From: Alisma plantago-aquatica
Lineage: Eukaryota > Streptophyta > Magnoliopsida > Alismatales > Alismataceae
Length of the DNA stretch: 64,000 nt
Direction of reading: 5' to 3'
NCBI GenBank assembly: GCA_963693085.1
Contig: OY856410.1
Coordinates: forward strand, 1,327,800,304 to 1,327,864,303
The translations under genes and the position numbers were made by a program. This document shows, piece by piece, positions 11,225-21,275 of the stretch. The stretch's first letter is position 1. Each line of letters begins with the position of its first letter. The notes beneath the pieces are model-generated. The model saw only the letters and a list, made by a program, of their open reading frames with translations. It searched no databases and was not told the origin of the DNA.

Positions 11225-12905
11225 TGAAGCCGTTCCATCTAAAAAGTGAAGAATATGTCATTGCAGAGGCGTCGGCTTACCCATCCCTACCAGGGGAAAT
11301 GTTTCACGGGTCTCCAATTACCAGCTAGTTGGATTCGTGTGAGCCCGGTACATATATTCCCCAAGTGGATGGATCTTCCATTGCCATATGCCCACACATA
11401 TTGTGAAACGCTTGGTGAGACAGAAGGCGGAGTGATATTGTGGCTAAAAGCGGATGTCCTCTTTACTGAAACTGTATGGTAAATTTACATTACGTTAAAT
11501 TGTTAGTGTGTGTATATGATGTCAGTTGATCTGAAATTATATATATATATACAGGTTAAAAAGAAGACACCCAAAGCATCTAGGCCTCCACCTCCACCTC
11601 CTACATTACCAAGTTGGGTTCCACAGGACCTACCTGTCGCGTTAGGTCCTAACTGTAGGGGTATGGCAATATGGTTAGGCGAACATGATATAAATTGCCC
11701 TATAACTGTTTCTATAGATGCAGATGCTGCAGGTCAATCATACAGAAGCAACCTATTTATACAAGATATTTTGGAGTTGTTTCGATATGATTGGCTGAAT
11801 ACATCTGTGATAGAGCTATGGATAAGGTGAGATCTTAATTATACATCCATATACCTTATGTAGGATCTGGTGATCTGGTTTCTTATTTATGCATGCGTAA
11901 TACATGTTTTGTAGCTACTTAGACAAGATATGTGCAGATTTTGCATTCAAACATGTAGGATTTTTTATTCCATCTTTGATTAGTCTAGTAGCTAAAGACC
12001 CTCTGTCAGTTCAACAATACTGCTGTGAGGCTTTTACAATTTTTGCTCAAATAAGAATACGGTGATAATAGCTCCATTCAATGTGGAGTAAGTTTACTTT
12101 GCTTATTATAATTTGGACTTAAGAAAATTACATTTTTCTTGTGGATTTTGAGTTATTAATTTTTAACTTTTTTACCTCTAGTGGTACGCATTGGGAGTTA
12201 CTAGTTATTGTCCTTGAGACGTTCACTGTGTATTATCTAGATCTTAAGGGGAGTAAATTGAATTCAAAATATGGACACATAATGAAAATAGCATTATTCC
12301 GGTGAGAAATATTTCATTTTCATATCTGTTAACATATGTTATTACATTACTATTTAATTATGCAATGTACTGTGTTACATTAACATGTGGGGGTTTAGAT
12401 GAGTTCAAAAAGGCTGGAGGAAAGGTCCCCAAGAAAAAGAACCAGCAAATAACTTGGAAGAACGTGGAAGTAAGTTCCCGACTGCAATGTATATATTATT
12501 TATGTGAACAGTGCTTAATTAGTTGTATTTTTTAATATTTTGTATGTTTCAATTTATAGTGTGCTACACAAGACAACAGATGGGCATGTGCATACTATGT
12601 GATGCAATTTATGCACATGATTATCAAATATACCGCAATGGACATCGATACCATTCCTGAGGTATTATATATAGTCTCATTAGATAATATGAAATATATC
12701 AATCTTATTTATTGCTCATTAATTATATATATACATCATTCTCTTTGCATGTGTTTAAAAATGACCACACTACAGGAAAGGCCTTACCAGATGTACATGC
12801 TCCCTATACAACGGGAGAATTAAATGAAGTAAGAGAAGAATGTGCAACAACCATACAAGTAGTGGGGGTTTTAACATATAATTGGGATGCTGATAGCGAA
12901 TAATG
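11225..12905 (+). pseudogene. Ulp1-like C48 cysteine protease domain in CACTA-A
   Basis: Spliced pieces encode the C-terminal catalytic half of a Ulp1/SENP-like protease. 11510-11826 gives the upstream helix region (SWVPQDLPVALGPNCRGM; ILELFRYDWLNTSVIELWIR). Near 12075-12091 is IIAPFNVE. 12182-12301 carries THWELLVIVLETFTVYYLDLK, with the likely catalytic His at 12189 and Asp at 12240. 12560-12662 carries TQDNRWACAYYVMQFM, with the likely catalytic Cys at 12587 and oxyanion Gln just before. The usual Cys-Gly is Cys-Ala. C48 enzymes cleave SUMO-type conjugates. A shift of frame near 12060 and the uncertain splicing leave function doubtful. It probably forms one gene with the Transposase_24 exons upstream. 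Confidence 0.75.
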
Positions 12906-12944
12906 ACTAAAGAATAATATTTTATAAATGACATTTCTGAATTA

Positions 12945-13140
12945 TAATATGTGTGAATGTTTCTACATTTTTGAATGTTTCTACATGTATCTGAGTGGAA
13001 ATGAATGAAACTGTTTGTTGCTATATGAATGTTTCTACATGTGTGAATGTGAAAATGAATGGAACTACAGATTGCTACATGAATGTTTCTACATGTCTGA
13101 AAATCGAATGGAACTGCAGGTTGCTAAATGTGTGGACATT
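12945..13140. repeat. Degenerate GAATGTTTCTACATG repeats
   Basis: Four to five imperfect copies of a GAATGTTTCTACATGT-containing unit, interspersed with GAATGGAACT, downstream of the protease exons. No coding signal. Confidence 0.75.
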
Positions 13141-13189
13141 TACGTTGTTAATTTTGCAGGTTTGTGGCCTGTTGTTGGCTGATATCAAT

Positions 13190-13744
13190 GGATGTCATAA
13201 AACCTGCAGTTCATAATTGAACTGCAGGTTTCTCATCCTGCGACCAGCCACAGCAGGTCTGCAGACTGACAGAAAAAAAACATAAAATAGGCTTCGGTTA
13301 TTTGTATAAAACTGACGCCAAATGGTTATAGTGTCGGTTGCCCTACTAGTAACCGACGTCTATTTCCCTAATGAGGCAAGACACCACGGCCGTGCTGGCC
13401 AAAACGGCCGTGGCAGCGGACCAGACACCATAGCCGTGCTGGCTAGCACGGCCGTGGTGCGAATGTATATAGCGTCGGTTATCACTAATAAACCGACGCC
13501 GATAGTGCCCCAGATGGTGCCCTTTTTGTGGGGCGACGGTATATGACGTCGGTTTCAAAGCTAATAACTGACGCCTATACACCCATGCTGGTGCATTTTC
13601 AGTGGCGCGTGAAGGGTTTTTGGTGTCAGTTTGAGAACCGACGCGTAACAGTTGGGCTTTTAGCATCGCCCACATACGTGTCGCTTAAAAACCGACACTA
13701 AAGGCCTTAAATAACCGACACTAAAGGACAGTTATGTACTAGTG
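13190..13744. repeat. CACTA-A 3' subterminal region: hairpin, GTCGGTT pairs and ACGGCCGT palindromes
   Basis: It begins with a hairpin of perfect 14-bp arms (13200-13213 and 13218-13231, loop TAAT). Then come facing GTCGGTT/AACCGAC pairs (13290-13720) and several GCACGGCCGTGC-like palindromes (13385-13455). The last two motifs near the terminus read CCGACACTAAA. The same arrangement, reversed, is at 63312-63960. Confidence 0.85.
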
Positions 13745-14084
13745 TGCATACCATTTTTCATTACCCCCTCAGTATAGTATGATGCATGATGTGTTTCACG
13801 TGTCCAATCTGAAGCGATATGTGCAAGATCTGAGCCATGTGCTGAGCATTGAGCCTATTGAGCTTCAAGGGAAGCTGACCTATCCTGAGTCACCTTTGCG
13901 GATTCTAGATACCAAGGTGAAAGAACTCAGATGTAAGAATATAGAGATGGTAAAGGTTCTTTGGAAGCATCATGGAGAGGATGAGGCCACATGGGAGCTA
14001 AAGACGGATATGGAAAAAGTATATCCTGACTTGTTTGTTTAATTGTTGAATTTTGAGGGCAAAATTCTTATAAGGAGGGGAGGA
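13745..14084 (+). pseudogene. Ty3 G1 integrase/chromodomain, forward fragment, second part
   Basis: Continues the reading cut at 3808: HDVFHVSNLKRYV (the conserved block after integrase), then the KVLWKHHGEDEATWEL chromodomain-like end and a stop at about 14041. A purine tract at 14072-14084 (AAGGAGGGGAGGA) directly precedes the LTR start TGTTATAACC at 14085, the usual polypurine tract position. Bases 13745-13747 are the right TGC duplication. Confidence 0.88.
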
Positions 14085-14493
14085 TGTTATAACCTCAAAT
14101 TTTCAAATACAGAATTTAAATGTAATTTATCCTTTTAAATTCATACGAACATGTAATTGTTTGATTTGAAAATTTGAGGTTATAACACCCTCCCCTTGTT
14201 ATAAGAATGTTGCTCTCAAAATTCAACAATTAAACAAACAAGTCAGGATATGCTTTTTCCATGTCCGTCTTCAGCTCCCATGTGGCTTCATCCTCTCCAT
14301 GATGCTTCCAAAGAACCTTTACCATCTCTATATTCTTACATCTGAGTTCTTTCACCTTGGTATCTAAAATCCACAAAGGTGACTCAGGATAGGTCATCTT
14401 CCCTTGAAGCTTAATAGGCTCAATGCTCAGCACATGGCTTAGATCTAGCACATATCAGTTCAGATTGGACACGTGAAACACATCATGCATCAT
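13778..14493. repeat. Large inverted repeat of Ty3 G1 3' ends, tail to tail
   Basis: Arms of about 330 bp, 13778-14108 and 14164-14493, are inverted copies of the chromodomain end, polypurine tract and first 24 bp of LTR (TGTTATAACC onward, perfect in both). The loop is about 55 bp. The arms differ at scattered bases only. Confidence 0.88.
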
Positions 14494-14500
14494 TCTAGAT
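14188..14500 (-). pseudogene. Ty3 G1 chromodomain fragment, reverse copy
   Basis: The minus strand repeats the C-terminal reading of 13779-14042 (LDLSHVLSIEPI near its N-terminal side, ending in the same tail), followed by a purine tract (complement of 14188-14198) and an LTR start at 14187. It is the mirror copy of the forward fragment; upstream protein is missing beyond about 14500. Confidence 0.82.
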
Positions 14501-14554
14501 GGACATGCCCATGTGGTCCCCACCTACTAGAGGAGGATTGGCGTTGATACCATT

Positions 14555-14831
14555 TGTAACACTCAGGCCCACTGCCCTAGGCTCTAGTAGAGTTTTAGGA
14601 ATGACGACTGGCCCCACAAACCACCACTAGCCTTAACTATGTGCTTTTTCTCCAGGATCAACTTCCCCACTGGTCACCCATCCTAGTACTACTCCAAGCT
14701 GAGTACGCTTAACTATGGAGTTCTTTAGTGATGGGCTCCCGAAAAAAGAGGTGCACCTTGGTGATATGGGTAGTCCAATCATTCATTATAAGATCATTTT
14801 TATCTGAGGCCTCAAATCATGGGATGTTACA
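14555..14831 (-). mobile_element. 277-bp Cassandra-like LTR carrying 5S rRNA-derived sequence
   Basis: Bounded by TGTAACACTC on the left and GATGTTACA on the right, that is TG..CA with matching inverted ends. On the minus strand the LTR is followed by AATGGTATCA (14545-14554), a partial initiator-Met primer-binding site, so the element pointed left. Cassandra TRIM elements of plants are non-coding, have LTRs of a few hundred bp and contain a 5S-derived segment; all three fit. The second LTR is not seen, and the flanks show no TSD as a solo LTR, so the left part has been lost. Confidence 0.8.
14652..14742 (-). promoter_or_regulatory. 5S rRNA-like segment with pol III internal promoter elements
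   Basis: On the minus strand the segment reads CCCATCA..AGAACTCC, AGTTAAGCGT and GTAGTACTAGGATGGGTGAC, then GGGAAGT, in the order and near the spacing of plant 5S rRNA positions about 35-100. The A-box region (AGTTAAGCG) and the C-box region (GGATGGGTGACC) are kept. The 5' third and the 3' end of a real 5S gene are absent, so this is not a 5S gene. Confidence 0.8.
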
Positions 14832-15932
14832 AGGCTGGTATAATATCTTTGCACAAAATGTCATCAAAACTCCTCTAAGATGTAAGATTGTTACTCCTTC
14901 CTTCTCCTCGTTTCCTCCCCCAAAACAGAAATAATACCTCCTGTCACCCCTAGCGCTGCCCATATTCTATTGTCAGATTTGCCTTTTTGTTAAGGGCCTT
15001 TCTAGAAAATACTATGATAAAAGAGAAAGTTGCATGCCCTATTTTTCTCATCCAAAATTGTTAGATATGATATAATATCTACATCTTCTTTGAGGTTGAA
15101 GTCTTCTTCTTTATCCTCTTCGGTTGTAGAAGGATCATTCTTACAAACTTATGTCTACGTGATTTCTTCCTTTTTTTTCTAAAGCTATAATTTTATGTTC
15201 AACTTTTTGCAATATTATTGAATTAATAAAGGGGTTTAATACTACAAACTTATCAAATCAAATAGCATATGTCGATATGTTTTAGTATCTTATTATCATA
15301 TTTACTGGTTGTGAATTGAAGTAAATTTTCTATGATATATAATCTAGGATTCTCAAAGATTGTATGAAATCAATTTCCATCCTAATAGAAACTTCCACAC
15401 AGATATGTGTCAATATAACCTCAAAAAGTGCAACGCCAATAAATCCAGGATGCCACAAAACCATAAGCACCAAATGTAAGTTGTGGGCCATTATAAAAAG
15501 GAAACTACTCTGGATAGGATGAGACTAGATTTGGTCCAATCAACATATATGACATATACTTTGAAAACACAAAATGTGACCTAGTAGTGAAGTTCTTATA
15601 AAATCACAAAATTAAATATATTTTATAACTACATGATTAGTAAGATAAATCTTTACTACCTAGCCATATGTGAAATAGATCCTCAAAAAAATTATAAGTC
15701 AAACTAGTGGACTTCATATAATTTTTTTTTAACCTCACCCAATAATTTATATGACGCATAAGTATAGAAAACACTTCATACACAATTTATAAAAAGTCGA
15801 GCACTTATTCTTCATTTATTACAAACTAAGAAGATCGATTGATAGATATATTCATCAATGGTCCTAGAAAAAGTCTCAAGGATATTTCCCACGATGCATC
15901 TCAAGATTTGTGTAGTTCACTATCCAACAATG
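14832..15932. other. AT-rich spacer, no gene seen; 3' flank of the receptor kinase
   Basis: No open frame with recognisable similarity and no clear transposon ends. It lies directly downstream (minus strand) of the receptor-kinase stop and must hold its 3' UTR and terminator, which I cannot pin down. Confidence 0.5.
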
Positions 15933-16290
15933 TCACCGACCCCTGGGATCTACGATCTCTGAAAAGACAACAACATTTGAAGTGAATCCATCCAAGTCCA
16001 TGATGGGCACTTCAATAAGGTTCCTACATGTAGTGGACGAGTCAAGTTCCTGCTCAGAGTCATTTTGCAGCTCCATTGCAGACTCAAGACTCCAAAGCAC
16101 ATCCCCCATGGACGGACGGTCAATACCTCTATCAGAAATGCACTTGTAGGCAATGTCAATGAACTTGAGGAAGCAACCTGGTGCAATTTGTTCTTTAAGA
16201 TTCCGATCCACAATTGTTTCAAGTAAGTCATTGTCATAACAATAATGAGCCCACTCAGCCAAGCTCACTTGTTCGTGAGGCAGATCGACG
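15933..16290 (-). pseudogene. Receptor kinase piece 4: kinase C-lobe end and C-terminal tail
   Basis: The minus strand reads DLPHEQVSLAEWAHY, then a CFLKFIDIAYKCISDRGIDRPSMGDVLWSLE block: subdomains X-XI with the invariant Arg of RPSM in place. A Ser/Asp-rich tail follows, ending in a stop at 15933. The frame upstream of 16290 becomes CACTA-B sequence. ACG at 16288-16290 is the left TSD copy. Confidence 0.9.
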
Positions 16291-16400
16291 CTACCGTAGG
16301 AGTTCTCATACTCCACGGTCTCTAAGATAGACCACGGTTGAGTTGCGATTGGATTGGACTATTTTTCACAAACAATATTAGTCCACGGTTAGTCCTGTCT
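16291..16400. repeat. CACTA-B 5' subterminal motifs
   Basis: CTCCACGGTCT (16311), GACCACGGTTG (16330) and AGTCCACGGTTAG (16381) match the motif array at the other end of the element. Confidence 0.75.
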
Positions 16401-16636
16401 CTGGCCCAAAATTGCCTCCAAAACCCCAAAATGGTTCCGCTTCCATTCACACGCCCTCGCCTTCTGAGTTCCACGTGACTGTTGCTCTTCTAGACGGATT
16501 GATCACGGCGACCGAATCCTATCCGCCACCAACTCCTTCTTCCATGACGATTCCTCCACTAATCAGAAACCCATCCGCCGTAGAGCTCACGGCCGGAATC
16601 CACTGGTACTATCGCCCGCCTTCTGGCCAAACACGA
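16401..16636 (+). other. GC-rich 5' leader of CACTA-B, continued at 26132-26320
   Basis: Together the two stretches form a GC-rich region with open reading in places (from 16412) and a GGTACG donor-like site at about 26310. No known domain. It is interrupted by Ty3 G2 at 16637. It may be a non-coding first exon or captured host DNA. Confidence 0.45.
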
Positions 16637-19358
16637 TGTTATGACCCACTCTGTAATTAACCGGTAAATATTAAGTTTAGCATATAATTTAGTTAATGAT
16701 GTTGAACTGAGAACTCACTTATGATAATGAAGTTTGAACTAACAACAAAGTATTTTTAGCTTGTTTCCCAGCCCTAAGTTGTGGAGAATTCAGTGCTTAA
16801 ACCGTTGTAAGAAAAATCATTCGAAACCGACTTTCGAGTCAAAAGATATGGACATTTGAGTGTTTTTGGACCTAGTTGTAAATATCGGAAATGTTTGGGC
16901 AAATTGCAGCTGGCCCCCTCCGCGACCTTGACTCTTATCCCCTTCCTTTTTCTTCGTTCTTTTCCTGTAAACTGCTTGAAGCGGCGCCCGATAGAACAGG
17001 ACACAGCAGTAGCTGTGTACAGGGTGCGATTGAGAGATACAGCAAGAGAGATCGCGTGGGCGATTTCTTGGGTTGGTTTCGTCCAGCAGCATCTGAGCTT
17101 CCTCCCTTCTTCTTCCTCCTTCCTTCCTCTTTCCTTGCTGGGCGGTGCCCCATCTGCAGCCAACCTGCTGCGTTGCAGCACGGCCAGTGGCGCCCAACGA
17201 CCAGCTAAGGAAGCTCTTGGGTGAGCTTGACCGGCGATTTACCTCCACCTACCCTCCTCTTCCTTCTTCCTCGCCCAACCCGACCTCAACCAGCAATGGT
17301 AGAGCGCCCTAGCACCGGCCGACCCACAACTGATCTGTTGCGCGGAACCCCAACCTGCAGCACGTAGCCAACTGCCAAGGGAAGATGAGGGGCGGCTCCG
17401 CAGCACCCTCACACCTCCATGACTACGCCTCCGTCCTCCCCTTCATCCTAGCCCTAGCCATGTTGCCAAGCAGCAAAGGACAACGCCCCTACCTAGCAGC
17501 AGCTTGGCGGCCGATGCCTGTAGCCAACTACTTCTTACGGCAGTCAAGGGCGTTGCCTAGGGCATGCCTTGCAGCAGAAAAAGCTACTCTCGAGCTCGAC
17601 TACGAGGCTAGGATCCAAATCCACAGCCATTCATTCAAATTAGCAATCAATTGAAGCTTAGTTAGATTTACAGCAAGGTCAGTTATCAATCGGCTGAGTT
17701 ATACAGTAATCGGCCGAGTTTCTTTATTAAGTATATCGAACAACATTTTGATCGGCCGAATTGGGTGTGATTCGTCCGAGTTTCCTTTATAGGTTATCGA
17801 GCAGGGTTTTGATCGACCGAGTTGCAGGTGGATCGGCCGAGTTTCCAGCTGATCGGCCGAGTTCCCAGATTGGTCGGCCGAGTTTCAGTATAGTGAGTGG
17901 CAGTTCATTCAGAAATCATTATTTAACTCAATTTAAGTGCTTAATTGCTTTAGTATCAGTTGGTATAACTTCTAAACAGTTTAGCACATACAATAGTTTA
18001 TTATAGATTCAATGGAACTTGAGATACGTAATATGATTGATGAAAAAGATGGAATTTCCTATTTTACAGTTGTAATGCATATGCTGAATAAAGATGGTTG
18101 TTTAGCAATGAATTTGAATAAGTGGTATTGAGTCATGTTAAAAGATGACAGATGATATATATATGAGTTTTTAAGAGATGTTCAGAATGTGAAATAAGTA
18201 TGAAATGTGTTTTTCCAGTTTAATTGTTTATATGTTAATCAGTTAATAGACTTAGGTGTCCTAACACCGTAGAACCCCTTTGAGAGGTCTGCACCAGGGG
18301 GGTGAAACTCGTGTTGCAACAATAACTGTGCAGAGTCACAGGCACGAGGATAGAGAGAGGCAGTGTTCAACAACAACGCGTGCGATGTCACGGTGACACT
18401 GGAGTAAATAGGGGTTATTCAACATTAATCCGTGCTTGTGTCACGGTGGTAACCCGGTAAGACTCTCCGCCTGTGTGCTCAGGTTTGAGGAGGAGTCTAG
18501 AGTTCACTCTTTTGAGAGTGTAGTGAGGCCTTGTGAGCCTGAGAGTCCTGCAGCAGACCAGGGCTGGCAGTCAGACTTAGCATTTCTTGGGTGTGTCGCT
18601 AAGTCTTGTACGGTGGGATCGTAGTTCGCTACAGATCTTTATATGAAGAGTACACTGCATATGTTTAGGGCATAAAAATGATAAATATGTAATCATATAG
18701 GATCACAGAAAGTTTTATATGTTAATGGATTTGAACTTCTATGCCTTTTCCCTATAACTGTTTAATTGTTAAAATATCTGATGTTGCATAGAAATGAGAT
18801 TGTTATCTGTTAATCTGCTATGTCATTAGAAATGCCCGGTTTAGTACTGTACTTATGCTTTATTTTAAATTTATATATCTGATGAGTTGTTTAGTGATAG
18901 CTAAGTGAAATGCTATTCACTGAGCGAGTAGGCTCATCCCTCTACTCAAACATTTTCAGGTCAGCATCAGCAACAGGAATCGGAAGGATCGTTTCATCCT
19001 AACGCTCAGTCTGTAGAAGGTTTATGTAGTTAGTAGTTAGAGGTCTCTTAGTCCTTTCCCCTCGATCTTTGGGACATGGTGTGGGGGTGAGAGAGAATGT
19101 GTATAAAGATGTAAATTAACTGTTATGCTTTATTTTATGTCGAACAATGCAATATGCTGTAGACTCTGTTTATATTGCTAGTCAGTTTAATAAAAATGCT
19201 TCCGCAGTTTGTTTAGATTTAGTTTACATCGTAAATCAGGTTAACTTTTAATGTCTTTAAAAATGTTTTAAAAGCTTTGAGTGGTTTGACTTGTCTGTAA
19301 TCCCTCCGTCGCGCCCTAATCTCGTGATTTGTGGGTAATGTGAGATCGGGGTTTGACA
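16637..19358 (+). repeat. Ty3 G2 5' LTR (2722 bp)
   Basis: Starts TGTTATGACCC, ends TTTGACA. Nearly the same as 23388-26126; the main visible difference is a 17-bp tandem duplication (GAGGCCTTGTGAGCCT region, near 25285) in the other copy. It contains the TCGGCCGAG repeat cluster (17690-17890) and a block shared with the G4 LTR (18240-18660). Confidence 0.95.
17690..17895. repeat. GATCGGCCGAGTTT repeat cluster in G2 LTR
   Basis: Eight or so copies of a GATCGGCCGAGTT-like unit spaced about 20-35 bp, also at 24440-24645 in the other LTR. The core TCGGCCGA is palindromic. Related CTCGACCGA/GTCGAGTTT pairs recur inside the element near 20480-20510 and 20668-20690. Confidence 0.85.
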
Positions 19359-21275
19359 TCTTGGTATCAGAGCATAGGTTGAGTATATAAATACTCTAAG
19401 TCAAGGTCAGGGGACGATAAGAGACCAATAGGATTAAGGTTTAAGAGTTTTTCTTCTGTCTGTAATTTTCTAACAGGAAGTGTTCTTTATACTATTATAG
19501 ATGGCATGAAAAGGATGTGGTCACGAGAACCAAGTAAAGAGTTTAAGTTGAGTCGTTAAGAATCATTAAGGTCAAAAGATAAAGTTATAAGTGAGACGAA
19601 TAATAAATGATGAGTTTTAGCTCTGGAAGGTCTGAGTGTTTAGATACCCTGGCCAGGTGTCTGAATACTTAGATTGACTAGTATCAAGCTACTCTGTCTG
19701 TTCTTCTCTGGATGCCCTGGCCAGGTATGCAGAGGAAGGATGGGCTAGAGAGAAACCCTAGAAATCTTAGGGTTATGAGATAAGAAATTAATGTAGGAAT
19801 AAGAGATTACATATAGGATGCGATATAACTCTTACTTGATTTTGCTTATTTGATATAAAGATCACTAGAAATGCTCTTATATGCATGAAATTAAATTTTT
19901 CAGTTTGTAAAGTAAATATGGTTCTTTTATATTATTGTGTCATGAAGTGAAAAGTTTAATGTTTGTTTTCTTTGTATTACAGTAGACCCGAAATTATGTT
20001 TAAATGAGTTTTCCCTAAGTGGATATTCTTTCCACATGTTTAATATTAATAGGGGTTGATTAATCTCGAGTAGATCTTGGCTTCAAGACTACAGGTTCGG
20101 CCTGGTCCGGCTGGCAGGATGCGTTACTGGGATCTAATGACTCCTATTAAACAGTAAAATAAGAATAGACTCTGGATGATTTAGACTCGTAACATAGTGA
20201 GAATGTATATACACTAGGATGTTTTAACTATGATAAGAAGTCTAAATGTTCTTTTGTCTTGAGAATTAGGGTTTGAGAAGCATAAACCCTAATCGGCCCA
20301 AAATAGGGTTCTGATGATACATAAACACAAAATTTGATAAGTAAAGTGTCTCAGTAAATGATTTTTGGTATTTTATGTGTAACTCTGATTTAGCTCAAAT
20401 TTGGATATGATTTGGATATATAAAATGTAAACAACATTGGAAAATATCAGAATTTTTGAAGTATGTTCGGACCTGTTTATCAGCCGAGTTTCAAACTCGA
20501 CCGATCACATTTTCAGAATAATATAGCAGTGTGGTAATTGAATTTTATCTTTTTATTGGTACATTCATTTGATCTTAAATTTTAACTGTGATTGAAAATC
20601 ACAATTTTAGACACTCTATTAAATTGGCGTAATTTTTGGATGACTTTTGATCTCTACAGTGAGGGTGTCGGTCGAGTTTGCAACTCGACCGAATCTGCTG
20701 CAGACTGTAATATAGCAGTGCACTTTTTGATTTTTAATTATTTATTGGTAACCAGAAATGATCTCAAATTTCTACTGGAGGTCTGAAACTTCATTAGGTA
20801 TAACATATAAAATTTACAGAATTTTTGGAGCTTCTTTTAGCTATTTAATAAACGAATTACAGAAACTATTGTGAAAACTGAATTTTCAGCCAATATAATT
20901 AAAGTTGAGTGTTGGATTAATATGCAATTGACCCAAGCAGCTCAAATTGATCTTTATGATCGACCACACCCGCACACAATAACGTTATGTTATTGATAAG
21001 GACCAAACCCTAGAATGATTAGAGTTAAAATAGTTCAAGGGATGTCGCTAGTGATTTAATCTTGAATACTAGCATATCTATAAAATAAGACCTTGAGATT
21101 TGATCTATGAAAAGTAAGCTGGCTTTGATAGTGATCTAGGGTTTAAAGGTAGCTAAACTGATCGGTACATGAACAACATGAAATGACTTAGAGAAAAGAG
21201 TAAAACATAAAACTGAAATGTAAACAATAAGAAAGTAGCATAGAATGCGGAGTATTATCCGATATATGGTCTGAA
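19359..21275 (+). other. G2 5' internal region: primer site and non-coding filler
   Basis: Primer-binding site TGGTATCAGAGC at 19362-19373. A short stretch around 19480-19540 matches the gag start of G4 (58265-58330) but its ATG frame stops at once. The rest is AT-rich with no coding similarity. Confidence 0.7.

Larger units (their letters stand above)
3809..13744 (+). mobile_element. Complete CACTA (En/Spm-type) element, family A, 9936 bp
   Basis: The left terminus is CACTACTACAGAAATG; the right terminus, read in reverse, is CACTAGTACATAACTG. The TSD is TGC. Removing the element and one TSD joins GEDA to YHFSLPPQY in the host Ty3 polyprotein without a frame change. Contents in order: subterminal motif array, GC-rich leader, triple-hairpin region, TNP2 transposase gene (6094-9348), a minisatellite, a second gene with Transposase_24 and C48 protease parts (9590-12905), and a 3' motif array. 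Both genes carry stops, so the copy is non-autonomous. Confidence 0.93.

Noticed and set aside
14652..14742. A genuine 5S rRNA gene
   Set aside because: Only an internal part of 5S is present, inside an LTR, without the gene's 5' and 3' ends or a T-run terminator in place.
14555..14831. Simple solo LTR with target duplication
   Set aside because: The flanks CCATT and AGGCT do not match, and a partial primer site continues on the left, so part of a longer element was lost.
16856..17224. Open frames of about 105-143 codons in both orientations inside the G2 LTR (also 23569-23976)
   Set aside because: They overlap on opposite strands in GC-rich LTR DNA, lack known domains and are duplicated only because the LTR is. 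Treated as chance.
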